NCBI RefSeq assembly: GCF_000764305.2
Contig: NW_025932576.1
Span: forward strand, 1 to 64,000
DNA length: 64,000 nt
Direction of reading: 5' to 3'
Source of the DNA: Hyalella azteca
Taxonomy: Eukaryota; Arthropoda; Malacostraca; Amphipoda; Hyalellidae
Position 1 is the first letter of the stretch, and each line of letters begins with the position of its first letter. The notes beneath the pieces were generated by a model. The model was given only the letters and a program-made list of their open reading frames with translations, had not been told where the DNA came from and searched no databases. This document shows positions 21,956 through 33,200 of the stretch, piece by piece. Made by a program: the position numbers and the translations under genes.

Positions 21956-22911
21956 TTAAAAATTATTTTTTAACAAATTTTAATAAATTTCTGTTATCTG
22001 TGATGATTTTATTTGTGATAACATGATCATAAATGAATGGTAAAGTTGATTGGTTACTAAATTAAAATTCAGCGAAAATTTATATATTCAAGTTCGTAAA
22101 AGATGATTCGCGGGGCTAACTAACGACATATCTATACATGGTCGCTGCACGATAAATTGTTCTCTAGTGGAGCTATAATGAAATGATGTTGCTTCATTTC
22201 TGACGGTTGAGCACACAGTAGTGTACCGACAAACGAGTTAAAGCAATCATGATCGGAAGATTATAGATATGTTTTTCTTTTTTGGATCAATAAGCAAGCC
22301 CCAGCAATGGCTTAGGAATCGATTTAGGCATCGCAATCATTAAAATGAATCATGACATGCAATCATGAAAATTAATGATGTCATTAATCATGCCTCTCCG
22401 AGGTCTGTATATTTTACCATTAAAAATTAAATCTTACCATTACCATTGTTATCATTAAATAATTACCATTAAAAATTAATTAAAAATTAAACTCCTTAAA
22501 TTGAACGAATCATTGAAAATTCCATTCGTACTCAGTAAATTTTCATCCTATATTAATATTCTTCCCAGAACAGGTTTCGAAATCATGTCACAATCCTTCA
22601 AGCCTCTTGATACCTCCATTGTAGTTTGTACCATGAAGCAATAATAATACAGTCAGTTTAGATAGGTCTTCTTGATGGACCAGTTTTCAGGTCTCCAGGA
22701 AACACGTCACGAACATCATTAGAAGCTACGCGTTCGAAGCTCCGGTCGCAGCTTCTAATCTATATAATTAAAAATTTTCAGCAACAATGTATGTGTAATC
22801 GCTATTTCACTGAAAAGGCTTCTGTTACCTTGTTGTTCCGACCTTTAGTTGCCTTTTTTAGTACCGAGGTTGACTTGATAGTTCACACCCTGCATTCTGT
22901 TCATACCTGCC
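21956..22911 (+). repeat. Composite repeat segment E, copy 1 (left part)
   Basis: It aligns with 28200-29048, including GTTGCTTCATTTCTG, CAGCAATGGCTTAGGAATCG, AAGCCTCTTGATACCTCCAT and GACTTGATAGTTCACACCCT. The TIR element 22914-24008 interrupts it; the right part resumes at 24009-24100. Confidence 0.85.
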
Positions 22912-22913
22912 TA

Positions 22914-23171
22914 AGGGTACGTACACAGTGAAAGCAGGTCTGCCCGCGCGGGCAACCTGCTCCAACCTGCCACAAGAATGAACATAGGATAATAATGTAA
23001 GGGTACGTACACAGTGAAAGCAGGTCTGCCCGCGCGGGCAACCTGCTCCAACCTGTCACAAAAATGTACATAGGATAATAATGTAAGGGTACGTACGTAC
23101 ACAGCAGAGCAGGTTTGCCCTCGCGGGCAACCTGCTCCAACCTGCCACAAGAATGAACATAGGATAATAAT
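22914..23171 (+). repeat. 86-bp tandem repeat, 3 units plus a diverged fourth
   Basis: Units start at 22912, 22998 and 23084, each opening with the element's own terminal sequence. Each contains a near-palindrome around CTGCCCGCGCGGGCAACCTG. The terminal repeat has thus been amplified inward. Confidence 0.9.
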
Positions 23172-23374
23172 GTAAGTCTTCACAGTGAAAACCTGTACGA
23201 ATAGGCTTCTGTCGACAACCTGCTTATACCTATTTACCGGAATGTACTGCACATTCTTGTCTGCTCAACCTGCTTGGCATATGGTCATTTTTGAATTAGT
23301 TGTACCTTTAAACCCTCCATTTTTTTTGTTTCTTATCAATTATTTCGTACCTCAGATGAGCCTATTGTGAAAAC

Positions 23375-23805
23375 ATGGGTACACTAATAAAATACACTAA
23401 TAGAAATAAGCCAATAACATACACTAATACAAATACACCAATAAAATACGCTAATAAAGCACACTAATAAAATACACCAACAAAATACACTAGTAAAATA
23501 CACTAATAAAAATACACCAATAAAATACGCTAATAAAAATACACCAATAAGATACGCAAACAAAGTACACTAATAAAATATACTACTAAAATACACTAGT
23601 AAAATACTCTAATAAAAATATACCAATAAAATACGCTAATAAAAATACACCAATAAAATACGCTAATAAAGTACACTAATAAAATACACCAACGAATACA
23701 CTAGTAAAATACACTTAAAAAATATACTAATAAAATACACTTATAAAGTACTCCAATTAGGTTCACTAATAAAGTACAATAATAAAATACACTAATAATA
23801 CACTT
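23375..23805 (+). repeat. AATACACTAATAAA-type short tandem repeats
   Basis: Roughly 13-14-bp units of AATACACYAATAA and AATACGCTAATAA alternate irregularly for about 430 bp in the centre of the TIR element. Confidence 0.9.
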
Positions 23806-23841
23806 CCTCACCCAGAGCACTGATTAGGACGCAGCTGGTTT

Positions 23842-23985
23842 CCTGCTTCCTCTGTGAACCTCTCGCGCTTGTTTCAGGCGCCAGCCTCAGCAGGTAACCA
23901 GCACGCTGGCAACCTGCTTCCTCTGTGAACCTCTCGCGCTTGTTTCAGGCGCCAGCCTCAGCAGGTAACCCGCACGCTGGCAACC
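23842..23985 (+). repeat. 71-bp tandem repeat, 2 copies
   Basis: The unit starts CCTGCTTCCTCTGTGAACCT and contains CAGGCGCCAGCCTCAGCAGG. The last unit grades into the right terminal inverted repeat. Confidence 0.9.
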
Positions 23986-24008
23986 TGCTTTCACTGTGTA
24001 CGTACCCT

Positions 24009-24105
24009 TAGGAGCGAATTATTTCGGTGTTAGTTTCGCTCTCTTACTCATTTGTTCATAAATTGTAGTCTGAACTATTCTAGCTTATATTTTGAATCGA
24101 AATAT
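24009..24105 (+). repeat. Composite repeat segment E, copy 1 (right part)
   Basis: It continues the E segment after the TIR element (GGAGCGAATTATTTCGGTGT), matching 29052-29145. Confidence 0.85.
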
Positions 24106-24407
24106 GTAGATTGTAAAATTATTTTCCAATAGGGTCGCTTGAGTCAACAACTTAATTATTTTATTCATTATCAATTTTGTTTATCGCAAAAAATGTATTA
24201 TTCCTGAATTTCTTATTTGAAGCAAAATGTATGGAGATAATTAGCATGGCATTTGTTCTTCGAAAATCATTTCTTTTGCCTTTACTTTTTTTCATTAAAA
24301 TCATTCAAAATCATATATCAAGTACGCGGAAAAATCTAAGAACGGTGAAATTGTTGCTGCTGCCGTTTTCATCAGCTCAAACTCAGTCAAACTGACATAA
24401 CAAATTC

Positions 24408-24605
24408 GAATATTTGTGCCGAATATTTTGTGCCGAATATTTTGCCCCGGATATTTCGTGCCGGATAATTCGTGCCGAATATTTTGTGCCGAATATTTTG
24501 TGCCGGATATTTTATGACGAATATTTTGTGGCGAATATTTCGTGCCGGATATTTTATAACGAATATTTTGTGGCGAATATTTTGTGCCAGATCTTTTGTG
24601 GCAAA
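24408..24605 (+). repeat. 15-bp tandem repeat (GCCGAATATTTTGTG)
   Basis: About 13 units of GCCGAATATTTTGTG with point variation. Because 15 is a multiple of three, several frames stay open on both strands, giving repetitive peptides that I consider noncoding. Confidence 0.9.
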
Positions 24606-24652
24606 TATTTCGAACGTACGTACTTGCACAATTAAATAGTAGTCTGTTTAAT

Positions 24653-24676
24653 ACACGTACGTACGTACGTGCACGC
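24653..24676. repeat. (ACGT)n microsatellite
   Basis: A short run of CGTA/ACGT tetranucleotides, self-complementary throughout. Confidence 0.8.
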
Positions 24677-24769
24677 ACAGCATCTTCTTTCTAGATATTA
24701 CTTTTTCCTCAAATACATAAATATTACGTATATCTATTTCAAAGAGCTATAATATAATTAATGCAAGCT

Positions 24770-25640
24770 AAAATCGCAGTAAAAACAGACTATATATTGT
24801 TGATTCGAATGAGACATCAAGCCGGCGATATATCTTTACCGATAACTCGCTTACTTTTTTATTACAATTGCAGTGTGTTGGCGCTAAATACATGGACAAC
24901 TCACAGCCTCTTGTATATTCCGCGTAGTCATGATACTGAACTGTGCTGCAGAATTATGTGCATTCCTGTAGCAAGTGAAAATATGTCAGTTTGGGACACA
25001 CTTTGACTGTCGAGGCACTTATTTACTTATTTAGACCGGATTTTTCAGTAGATATGTGTCGGTTGCAACTGTCTACCATTGTGATATCCGCCTTAACTTT
25101 TTTGATTGCAATTTTACATGAGCCATCAGGACTAAACAGTTGCTTGGGGTATGAAGCATTACGATGAAGCTGTTCGCCCTTGCGTGTGGTTTTGATACTG
25201 AACTTTGCTGCACAATTGCGCATATTTATTACACTTGGGAGTGAAAATGGTTGGGTTTGAGATTCAATTGGCTGTTAAGGCACCTCGTCAGACCAGAGTT
25301 TTCAGTAGTTATGTGTAGGTTGCAACTGACTCCTCTTGATTTATCTGGTGTAATCCGCGAACAACTGTTAATATTTTGGAGCCTCAAGGCCGAAAAGTGG
25401 TGAATAAATTATGGTGAAGCTGTTTGACCCTGAAGGCCCGTAGACACGCTGCGGGCGCTCACGAAGACGGGTCACAAATTTGAGTGATTTATCAGGCAAA
25501 GCTCGGGCATCGCTGCTGCCCTCGGCAACCGCCGCTTGATGAGGCGTCTTTGTCCGACAGCCGCGGACACTTCAATTGCTCGGTCGTGAAGAAGCAATCG
25601 TGTTTAAACATTTGTTTAACATGATTGTTTAAAAACATAG
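24770..25640 (+). repeat. Dispersed repeat family B, longest copy (plus)
   Basis: It runs from AAAACAGACTATATATTG to TTTAAACATTTGTTTAACATG and is matched in inverted orientation by 29850-30520 along its length. It contains CAACTCACAGCC, TAGTCATGATACTGAACTG, CGGCAACCGCCGCTTGATGA and TTTGTCCGACAGCCGCGGAC. No conserved ORF exists, so it is a nonautonomous element or composite repeat. Confidence 0.8.
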
Positions 25641-26645
25641 AAAAACACACATTGCAAAGTTCCCCTCATACCACGAGCATTCGGCCCGATGTCATTTTAG
25701 TATTCATTCTTAATTTGCATGTCCTTCTTTCAGGTAATCTATATAAACAATTACATCTATTTAAACATGAAATAACAGGTTTTCTGGGAGCTGCACCAAA
25801 ATGGGCAGGTTCACCACATGTTATTTCCGAAATACGTTTACTTTATAATATAATGGTAATATCAGACCTCAACATTTATTCGAATATACGAACTTACCAA
25901 TGAGTTTTCCGAAAATAAGGATTAAATATCAATTATTTCCTTCTATTACCATATTGATCGAGTTAATATATAAATTAATTCCTCACGGTTATTTAAACGC
26001 AAGTTGAAATTTTCTAGTTATTCCTTTTCAATTCGTACAGGAATATATTTATTTCAAACCTGTCATCCTAGACTATACGGGAGAATATTACTTGTTGTTG
26101 CAGTCCACTAAATAATACCTCAGTTATAATAGTAATCGAAAGTTTTAAGTAGAAGATAGCTCCTGATAACTCTGCTGTTTTTCCAGCACTTCAACGATGT
26201 TATTTGCTGCCTGTCTATGAACTCATAAACTCAAACTGCAATGCACTGATGTATAACTGACTCGTTGGTTTGTGTGCCTACGTGAGGAGTGAGAATAATT
26301 AACTTCTAGTGTTCAGTAAATATGACTATGTGTTTTGCTACTTTGACTGATGGCTGAAAGAAATTAAAAAACTGTTATTCAGCACTGATATGAAGTTCAA
26401 CACGTGACATCAAGTTACATTTGTAACGAGTATGATCAAATTAATGTACTCGAGCCGCTGTTTATCATAAGCATTGTATATAGCAGGGCCGGCGTCGAAG
26501 ATTAGGCCACGTCCGGCGTGTCGCCGATACCTGGTGTGTTCGGACGCAACGTCGCTCACTTATAGTACCCATAATACGATTACTTTTGTCTAAATATTTA
26601 TGAGCCCTCAGCGCTGAAAAGCGACTAGGGAATGAAAAAAGAACG
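25641..26645. other. Noncoding DNA inside composite unit 2
   Basis: No supported gene or additional repeat match. Confidence 0.4.
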
Positions 26646-26649
26646 ATTA

Positions 26650-26765
26650 TACTGCACTAAAGGTTTGAATTAGGTTCAAGTCCGTTATTAAGATCGATGG
26701 GAATATTGACTCAACAATATTGCAATATCGCGAGTATTGCAATATTGTTGTAGCCTCATCTTTAG
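26650..26765 (+). repeat. Repeat segment M, copy 2, with a perfect-arm hairpin (26712-26750)
   Basis: The segment corresponds to 20030-20175. Within it, CAACAATATTGCAATA and its exact reverse complement (16-bp arms) enclose a 7-nt loop. Confidence 0.6.
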
Positions 26766-26851
26766 GGCCAACCCCACCATACATCTCATGATGATGGCGC
26801 GCATTATGGATGTTGAGTTTTTTGAAGTGGTTTGTACCTGCGCTTAGTTTG

Positions 26852-27521
26852 CAGTACATAACTAATGGCGTGCAGTGGTTGGCAGTACATAACTATAAAG
26901 GCGTGCCGAGGTTGGCAGTACTATTGTCACTTATGCTTATTGACAGTACTTATGTCAGAACATAACTAATGGTGTGCAGTGGTTGGCAGTACATAACTAA
27001 TGGCGTGCTGTGTTTGGCAGTTCATAACGAATGGCCTGCTTTGGTTGACAGTACATAACTAATGGCGTGCTGCGGTTGGCAGTACATAACTAATGGTGTG
27101 CTGTGGTTGGCAGTACATAACTAATGGCGTGCAGTGGTTGGCAGTACATAACTAATGGCGTGCAGTGGTTGGCAGTACATAACTAATGGTGTGCAGTGGT
27201 TGGCAGTACATAACTAATGGCGTGCTGTGTTTGGCAGTTCATAACGAATGGCCTGCTGTGGTTGACAGTACATAACTAATGGCGTGCTGTGGTTGGCAGT
27301 ACATAACTAATGGCGTGCTGTGTTTGGCAGTTCATAACGAATGGCCTGCTGTGGTTGACAGTACATAACTAATGGCGTGCAGTGGTTGGCAGTACATAAC
27401 TAATGGCGGGCTGTGGTTGACAGTACATTACTAATGGCGTGCTGTGTTTGGCAGTTCATAACGAATGGCCTGCTGTGGTTGACAGGACATAACTAATGGC
27501 GTGCTGTGGTTGGCAGTAAAT
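26852..27521 (+). repeat. 31-bp minisatellite, about 20 copies with higher-order structure
   Basis: Same monomer as 20449-20580. A two-monomer variant (GTGTTTGGCAGTTCATAACG followed by AATGGCCTGCTGTGGTTGAC) recurs near 27006, 27226, 27319 and 27442, so groups of monomers were amplified together. Confidence 0.95.
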
Positions 27522-28199
27522 AAATCTTCCTTAAATTCTACAATGGCAGGACAAGATGAGGGGCATTACTGAGGGGAATACTTTAGTTATAGATGGAGTC
27601 TGCATCCCTATTGAACGATTCTATTGTAGTGTTCAGTAGTTAGTTATGCATGACATGCCCGTCTTAGCATGGCTGTGGCAAAATAGAACTTTTCGCGATG
27701 TAAGTGTTTCATCCCTGCAGACTGAACGTCTGAGAGGAGGTAACGTGAAAGTGATTTACTGGTTTGACAAAAGGCTGGGTGCGCTATATGTGAGTCCATT
27801 AAAAAACTATGGTACTGAGAGCCCCTGTTCATACAACATGACGCCTTCCAATACACCTACATCGTTTGAGTCGGTCACCAGACTGAAACAACTTCGTATA
27901 ATTTTTTACGCATTTGAAATATAACATGTGGATGGAGGTGCCATATAAGTTCGTTAAGATCTAAAGTTGCTAAGCGCGCGCCTGTACAAGCCGAACTCTC
28001 TCCAATAAAACAGCGTTGGAGTCACCATCATGCGCCTCCATCGTACATTCTTTTCTCGTATAAATAATTTTCTAAGCAACAGTTCATTCCCGAGCGTTGC
28101 AGAGGTTTGAAGACCATGATGCATGAGTAACGACAGTTTTGTAAATAAAAATGTCAATCTGGAATCACTCAATTTTACGACAAGCATAGTCTATATCAA
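27522..28199. other. Noncoding DNA inside composite unit 2
   Basis: No gene seen. Short ORFs at 27646-27924 lack motif, splice context or conservation with unit 1. Confidence 0.4.
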
Positions 28200-29145
28200 T
28201 GATAAACTGAATTGATAACTAATGTTCGATTGTAATTACATTACATTTTGTTATTTGTACTGATGTTAATTGGATTAGCACGGTCATAAATAAAATGTTT
28301 GAGTTGATGGGTCACTGATTAAAATTAAACTGATGGTAATTCATTAACGCTCGCATGAGATGATTCGCGGGGGTGAATAACAAAGTATATATACCTGGTT
28401 GATACTCAATTAATTCTTCACTCGTTGAGGAATAATGAAACGATGTTGCTTCATTTCTGGCAGTTGAGCGCACAGTAGTGTACCGACTAACGGGTTAATA
28501 TCAATCATCTTCGTAGAAATGTCTTTTTGGATTGTTAAGCACATCCCAGCAATGGCTTAGGAATCGATTTTGTCATCGCAATCATCAATATTAATCATGT
28601 CATGCAGGGCATCTCTCCAAGATGCTGCAAATTTTTCCATCATTTTGTGAATTTCGTTCGTACACGGTAAATTTAATCCCAGATTAATATTCATCCCCAG
28701 AACAGGTTTTGAAATAATGTCACCATTCTTCAAGCCTCTTGATACCTCCATTGTAGTTAGTAACATGAAGCAATAATAACATTATACAGTCAGTTTGGAT
28801 AGGTCTTCTCGATGGACCATTTTTCAGGTCTCCAGGAAACACGTCACCAACATCATCAGAAGCTACGCGTTCGGAGCTCCAGTCGTAGCTTCGAATCTAA
28901 CTGAAATTTTCAGTAACAATGTATGTGTAATCGCAATTTCATAGAGATGCCTTCTGTTACCTTAATTTGTTGTTCCGACCTTTAGTTGCCTTTTTTAGTA
29001 CCGAGGTTGACTTGATAGTTCACACCCTGCATTCTGTTCATACCTGCCTTAGGAGCGAATTATTTCGGTGTCAGTTTCGCGCTCCTCCTCATTTGTTCAT
29101 AAATTATAGTCTGAATTAGCCTGCTTAATATTTTGAATAAAAATA
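28200..29145 (+). repeat. Composite repeat segment E, copy 2 (uninterrupted)
   Basis: It aligns with 21956-22911 plus 24009-24105 and lacks the TIR element, so it gives the empty-site sequence at 29041-29055. Confidence 0.85.
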
Positions 29146-29849
29146 TTTAGAATATATAAATCTTTGCCAATATGTTGCTTCGAATTGTTCAAATTGTTAG
29201 ATAATAAAAATTTAAAGGAGAAGAAAATTCCACAAAAATTCATATCATTATAGAAAACGTTGCGAATTAGGCTATGTCTACTTGAAACCCAAACATGTGT
29301 CGCTTTTCATAGCTTGCGACTGGTGCGACAAGCGCGATTTTTCGACTTGGGATATTAACTTTTTCCTTCTATGAATATTTCTATTGAAATATTAAAGTGT
29401 TATACAAGATTGTGTCACGATTCTATTTTTATGTATAATTTACGTTTGTTCATTTGTATATTAATAATTTGTTTTCAGAAACCATTTCCGGGATGTTAAA
29501 TAAAGAATCAATAGTTGAAGCCTTTGACAACCTGCTGCGCGTTAATTCTACAGTGATAGAAAATTAGGATACATAAGTTGGCCTATGAATTTATGCTAAA
29601 GTAGAAGTCGTCTTTAGTTTGGATGTCCAAATACAAGGTTGTGCTCAAGTATTGTTATTAGATTATATAGTAAGGATGTTTTGTTATAACATGTAAGAAA
29701 CCTGCCAATTTTGGTACAGCTCTCACATTACCAATTATTACATGATCAAATATAAGAAATTATTATACATTACCAGGAAGAAGGGCTTGCAAAGAACGAA
29801 TACTATAAAGGCATCGTGCCAAATGCTCGTGGTGTGAGAGGAACTTTAA
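29146..29849. other. AT-rich intergenic DNA, no gene seen
   Basis: I recognise no repeat or ORF. Confidence 0.4.
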
Positions 29850-30520
29850 AATATGCGTATTTCTACGTTTTTTAAACAAACAAACATGTTAAACAAATGT
29901 TTAAACATCACATGCTTCTTCATGACCGAGCGATTGCAGTGTCCAGGGCTGTCGGACAAAGGCGCCTCATCAAGCGCCGGTTGCCGAGGGCAGCAGCGAT
30001 GCCCAATTGCTTTGCCTGATAAATCAGCTCAAGTTTTGTGACTCGTCATCGTGAGCGCCCGAAGCGTGTCTACAGATTTCGAGGACACAGCCTCATAACA
30101 TTAACATGCAGATAAACACATTCCAGCCCTGAGGGCTCAAAAATTAACTTCACAACAGCTTTCCCTAACGATAGTTCAATGGACGACATTTATATCAAAT
30201 GCACAACTACTGAAAACTCTGGTCTAAAGAAGTGCCTCGGCTGGCAATTGTATCTCAAATTGAACTATTATCACTCCCAATTGTAATAAACAGAATTGTG
30301 CAACGCAGTTCAGTATCATGACTACGCGGAAAAAAAACAGAGGCTGTGTGTTTGTCCATGCATTTCGCGCCAACACACTGCAATTGCAATTAAAAAAAGG
30401 AAGCGAGTTATCGTTAAAGATATATCGCCTGCTTAATATATCATTCGACTCCACAATATGTAGTCTGTTTTTACCGCAATATTGCCTCGTACCAATTAAA
30501 TCATATATCTCTGAAATAGA
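29850..30520 (-). repeat. Dispersed repeat family B, inverted copy
   Basis: Reverse-complement partner of 24770-25640. CTTCTTCATGACCGAGCGATT, GCTGTCGGACAAAGGCGCCTC, CAGTTCAGTATCATGACTAC and AATATGTAGTCTGTTTTTA appear in the expected reverse order. Confidence 0.8.
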
Positions 30521-30649
30521 TACACGATATCGATGTATTCGATGAATAAGAAGTAATGACTAGAAAGTCGAAGTTGTGCGTACATGAGCAGTATTTTCTG
30601 ATAAATACTTTAAAACTGATGATACAGATGGAAGATGTAAGACTAAAAC

Positions 30650-30775
30650 TTGCATTATGGGCGGTAGTTTGGCACGGGCTAAAAATGTTACGTTAATGAG
30701 GTCGATGGTGAATATCGACTTCAGAATATTGCGTTACCGTGAGTTAGGGCGCTGGAGCAAGTGGTAAGAAGCAAT
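30650..30775 (+). repeat. Repeat segment M, copy 3
   Basis: GACTTCAGAATATTGCGTTACC and GTGAGTTAGGGCGCTGGAG resemble copy 1, in the same orientation although flanked by inverted B and E. Confidence 0.45.
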
Positions 30776-30879
30776 TTTTAGATCGAAATACTACAACCTT
30801 GTGATAAAGGATTCAAATATGCAAGCGAGTTTCACGCGAATAATGACTAACTTGCAACTGTTTGATGTAACGACCAAGA

Positions 30880-31080
30880 GTTCGAACCAAAAAGTCATGT
30901 GATGTTCGTGACGTGTTTTCTGGAGACATAAAGACTCGTCAATCGAGAAGACCTATTCAAAACTGACTGTATAATGTAATTGATACTTCATGATACTAAC
31001 TATATAATGGAGGTATCAAAAGGCTGGATTAATGATGACACGATTTTGAAACCGGTCCTCTAAAAATCATAATTAGAAGA
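30880..31080 (-). repeat. Composite repeat segment E, partial inverted copy
   Basis: The reverse complement of this stretch matches 22580-22740 (TTGATACCTCC, CAGTCAGTTT and TCCAGAAAACACGTCACGAA counterparts). Confidence 0.65.
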
Positions 31081-31809
31081 TGAAAATAGGTTTTGTGTAA
31101 ATGAAAATTCAACATTTTTCTGTTATTTTTCGTTAACAAAGCATTTCAAAACTTGCGGCAGTTGGGGAAGGCGCCCTGCATGACATGATCCGATGATTGC
31201 CTATTGCAGGACCGAAGCCCGAGCCCTTGTTGAGGCGCGCTCACTGAGACGAAGTCAGAAGGCGACGCTATTCGTCTCACTGCGCCGTTCATGAGCCATA
31301 CGCCGCCTGGCTAAGGGATGCACTAATCATAAACTCAATATTTGTTAGACATTTGGCTGCAGTGAAAGTTCGAGAAGCTTCGTAATTCATTCATAACTAC
31401 TATATACATAAATCAAATTCATCCAGCAACATAAAATTTTATCAACAACTAGAATACTTTTCCTTCTCACGGTCGTTTCTTGGCAGCAAATGTGACAGTT
31501 TTTACATTAATGACAGTTCATATATCAATGGCGCGTGCAGTTCAAACATATTTTTCCGCGTAGATGGTTCCAAGGCAATGATTTTTTTTTGAAATGTTAC
31601 CAAACATCTCCATCGAAATGGTAACGATAAAGTTATTATCAGTTTGAACAGTAGCGCACTTGCAGCCTTCGAATACGCAAAACGCACTGGAATATTTTGT
31701 ATTATATTAACATGAAACTATTGCCCAAAAAGGGGAAGGAATTTTGTATCGGTAACATATCTGTTTGAGTATAATTTATGCACCCTGAAGTAATTGTTCA
31801 TGCACCCTG
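31081..31809. other. Intergenic DNA, no gene seen
   Basis: A short GC-richer block at 31195-31320 is followed by AT-rich sequence. TAATTGTT at 31791-31798 could be one half of a LINE target duplication (see 33197-33204). Confidence 0.35.
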
Positions 31810-32972
31810 TTGAAGTCGTACAGAGCCGTCACCTGTCGCCCGTGGCGCGATCTCGACGGCGATGTTTTGAGCAGGAGACTTCAGTCGTCCCGACTTGGTC
31901 GGCCGGACTCATGGTCGGAGCTGTCGGTGGATGATCTTGCAAAACCCTACGATATCGAACTGACATCTTTACTCGACGACCTCATTCCTGCACGAACTGT
32001 TCGTGTCCCCCAGCGAGCCTCCGACCCGTGGTTTGACGACGAATGTCGCGCCTCGAAGCGTGGTGTTCGGCTGCTCCAGCGGGCTGTCCATCGCGCGAGC
32101 AGACGTAATGATCCTGTTGCCGGGGCTGAAGCGACGTCCAACTGGCGGGATGCGCGGCGCGCCCCTGTCAACCTTCTTAGATCCAAAAGGGAGTCATTCT
32201 GGCGTCTAAGAGTTGACGCACAGCGCGGCGACCCTCGGGCGCTGTGGCGTTCGCTGGATAGGCTCATGGGGAGGGGTCGTGCGGATGCCTCGGGCGACGC
32301 TAGCGTGGGAGGATTCCATGCGTTCTTTGAAAACAAAATTTCAGCTGTGCGCGCGTCGTCGGCCGATGCTCCCGCGGCAACCTTTACGCCGTGCCCTTAC
32401 AACTGTGTGCTACGCGAGTTCTTCTGCGTCACAGCGGAGGAGGTCACCGCTGCAGTGCGCGCGCTGCCTAACAAGCAGTGCGCCAGCGACCTGTTGCCGT
32501 CGCATCTACTTAGGGAGAATGTTGCCAGCCTAGCCCTTTTGATGGTTGAACTGTTCAACCGTTCCCTCGCTGACGGCGTTGTCCCTGAGAACTTCAAATC
32601 CGCTTACATCACGCCGCTTCTCAAAAAGCCGGACCTTGACGCCTCAGACCCAAATTACGCATCCAGCAGCGCACGCAGTTTAAAGTCGCTGTTCTGACGT
32701 TCCGCTGCCTCCATGGTTTAGCACCACCTTATCTCGCTGAAAGCCTGCGGCGCGTGTCGGATCTGCCTTCTAGAAGGCGACTGCGTTCCTCGTCGAAGGC
32801 TGACCTCGTCGTCCCGTCCTCACGTCTGTCCACAGTCGGCGACAGAGCGTTCCCGGTCGCTGCGGCCAGAACATGGAATGGTCTGCCAGCATCGGTGACA
32901 TCTGCTTCTTCGCTGCCGTTGTTTGGTCGACGCCTAAAAAGAGAACTTTTCCGTAGAGCCTTTGAATCTTAG
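31810..32972 (+). pseudogene. CR1/L2-type LINE ORF2, 5'-truncated with internal deletion of the RT core
   Basis: The first open frame (31810-32697) encodes the linker between endonuclease and RT: DPWFDDECRASKRG, ESFWRLRVDAQRGDPRALW, the AFFENKISAVRA segment, VRALPNKQCASDLLPS, and SAYITPLLKKPDLDASDP, where RT motif 0/1 begins. Just after this, around 32655-32665, the sequence jumps to the post-RT tail in another frame (VAVLTFRCLHGLAP, RLSTVGDRAFPVAAARTWN, stop at 32970-32972). The catalytic RT motifs, including the [FY]xDD box, are missing. The element is dead, but mutations are few and GC-rich codon use is intact, so it is fairly young. The endonuclease domain is absent (5' truncation). Confidence 0.85.
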
Positions 32973-33200
32973 ACCTAGCTGTCATCTAATCTATTATGTA
33001 TATTACTGGTTTAGCATAGGTGTTGTTTGTTCTAGCATAGACGTCGTCAGTCTTGGCATATGTCCTTTGTTTTAGCATAGACGTCATCTGTTTTTATCCT
33101 CTCGTGTCTTTTTAGCCACTTGTAACGTGCCCTCGTAGTTCGATCCGAACGAGACGCCACGACAATCTCTTCGTGGAATAATAATAATAATAATAATAAT
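32973..33200 (+). mobile_element. LINE 3' UTR and (AAT)n tail
   Basis: About 200 bp with three TTTAGCATAG-like repeats, then CGTGGAATAATAATAATAAT. A trinucleotide tail in place of poly(A) is typical of CR1/L2-group LINEs. TAATTGTT occurs at 31791-31798 and overlaps the tail end at 33197-33204; it is a possible but weak target-site duplication. Confidence 0.75.

Larger units (their letters stand above)
22914..24008. mobile_element. TIR DNA element (MITE-like) carrying internal satellites
   Basis: The ends are a perfect 26-bp inverted repeat (22914-22939 and 23983-24008; outer 20 nt AGGGTACGTACACAGTGAAA). TA flanks both sides (22912-22913 and 24009-24010). The paralogous locus at 29041-29055 reads straight through CCTGCC-TTA-GGAGCG and serves as an empty site. 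There is no transposase ORF. Inside are three arrays: an 86-bp unit at the left, AATACACYAATAAA-type short repeats in the middle and a 71-bp unit at the right. A TA target duplication would fit Tc1/mariner-type mobilisation. The one-base difference from the empty site leaves a TWA-type target as an alternative. Confidence 0.85.

Noticed and set aside
24301..24678. Long repetitive ORFs on both strands
   Set aside because: By-product of a 15-bp tandem repeat; units vary at all codon positions.
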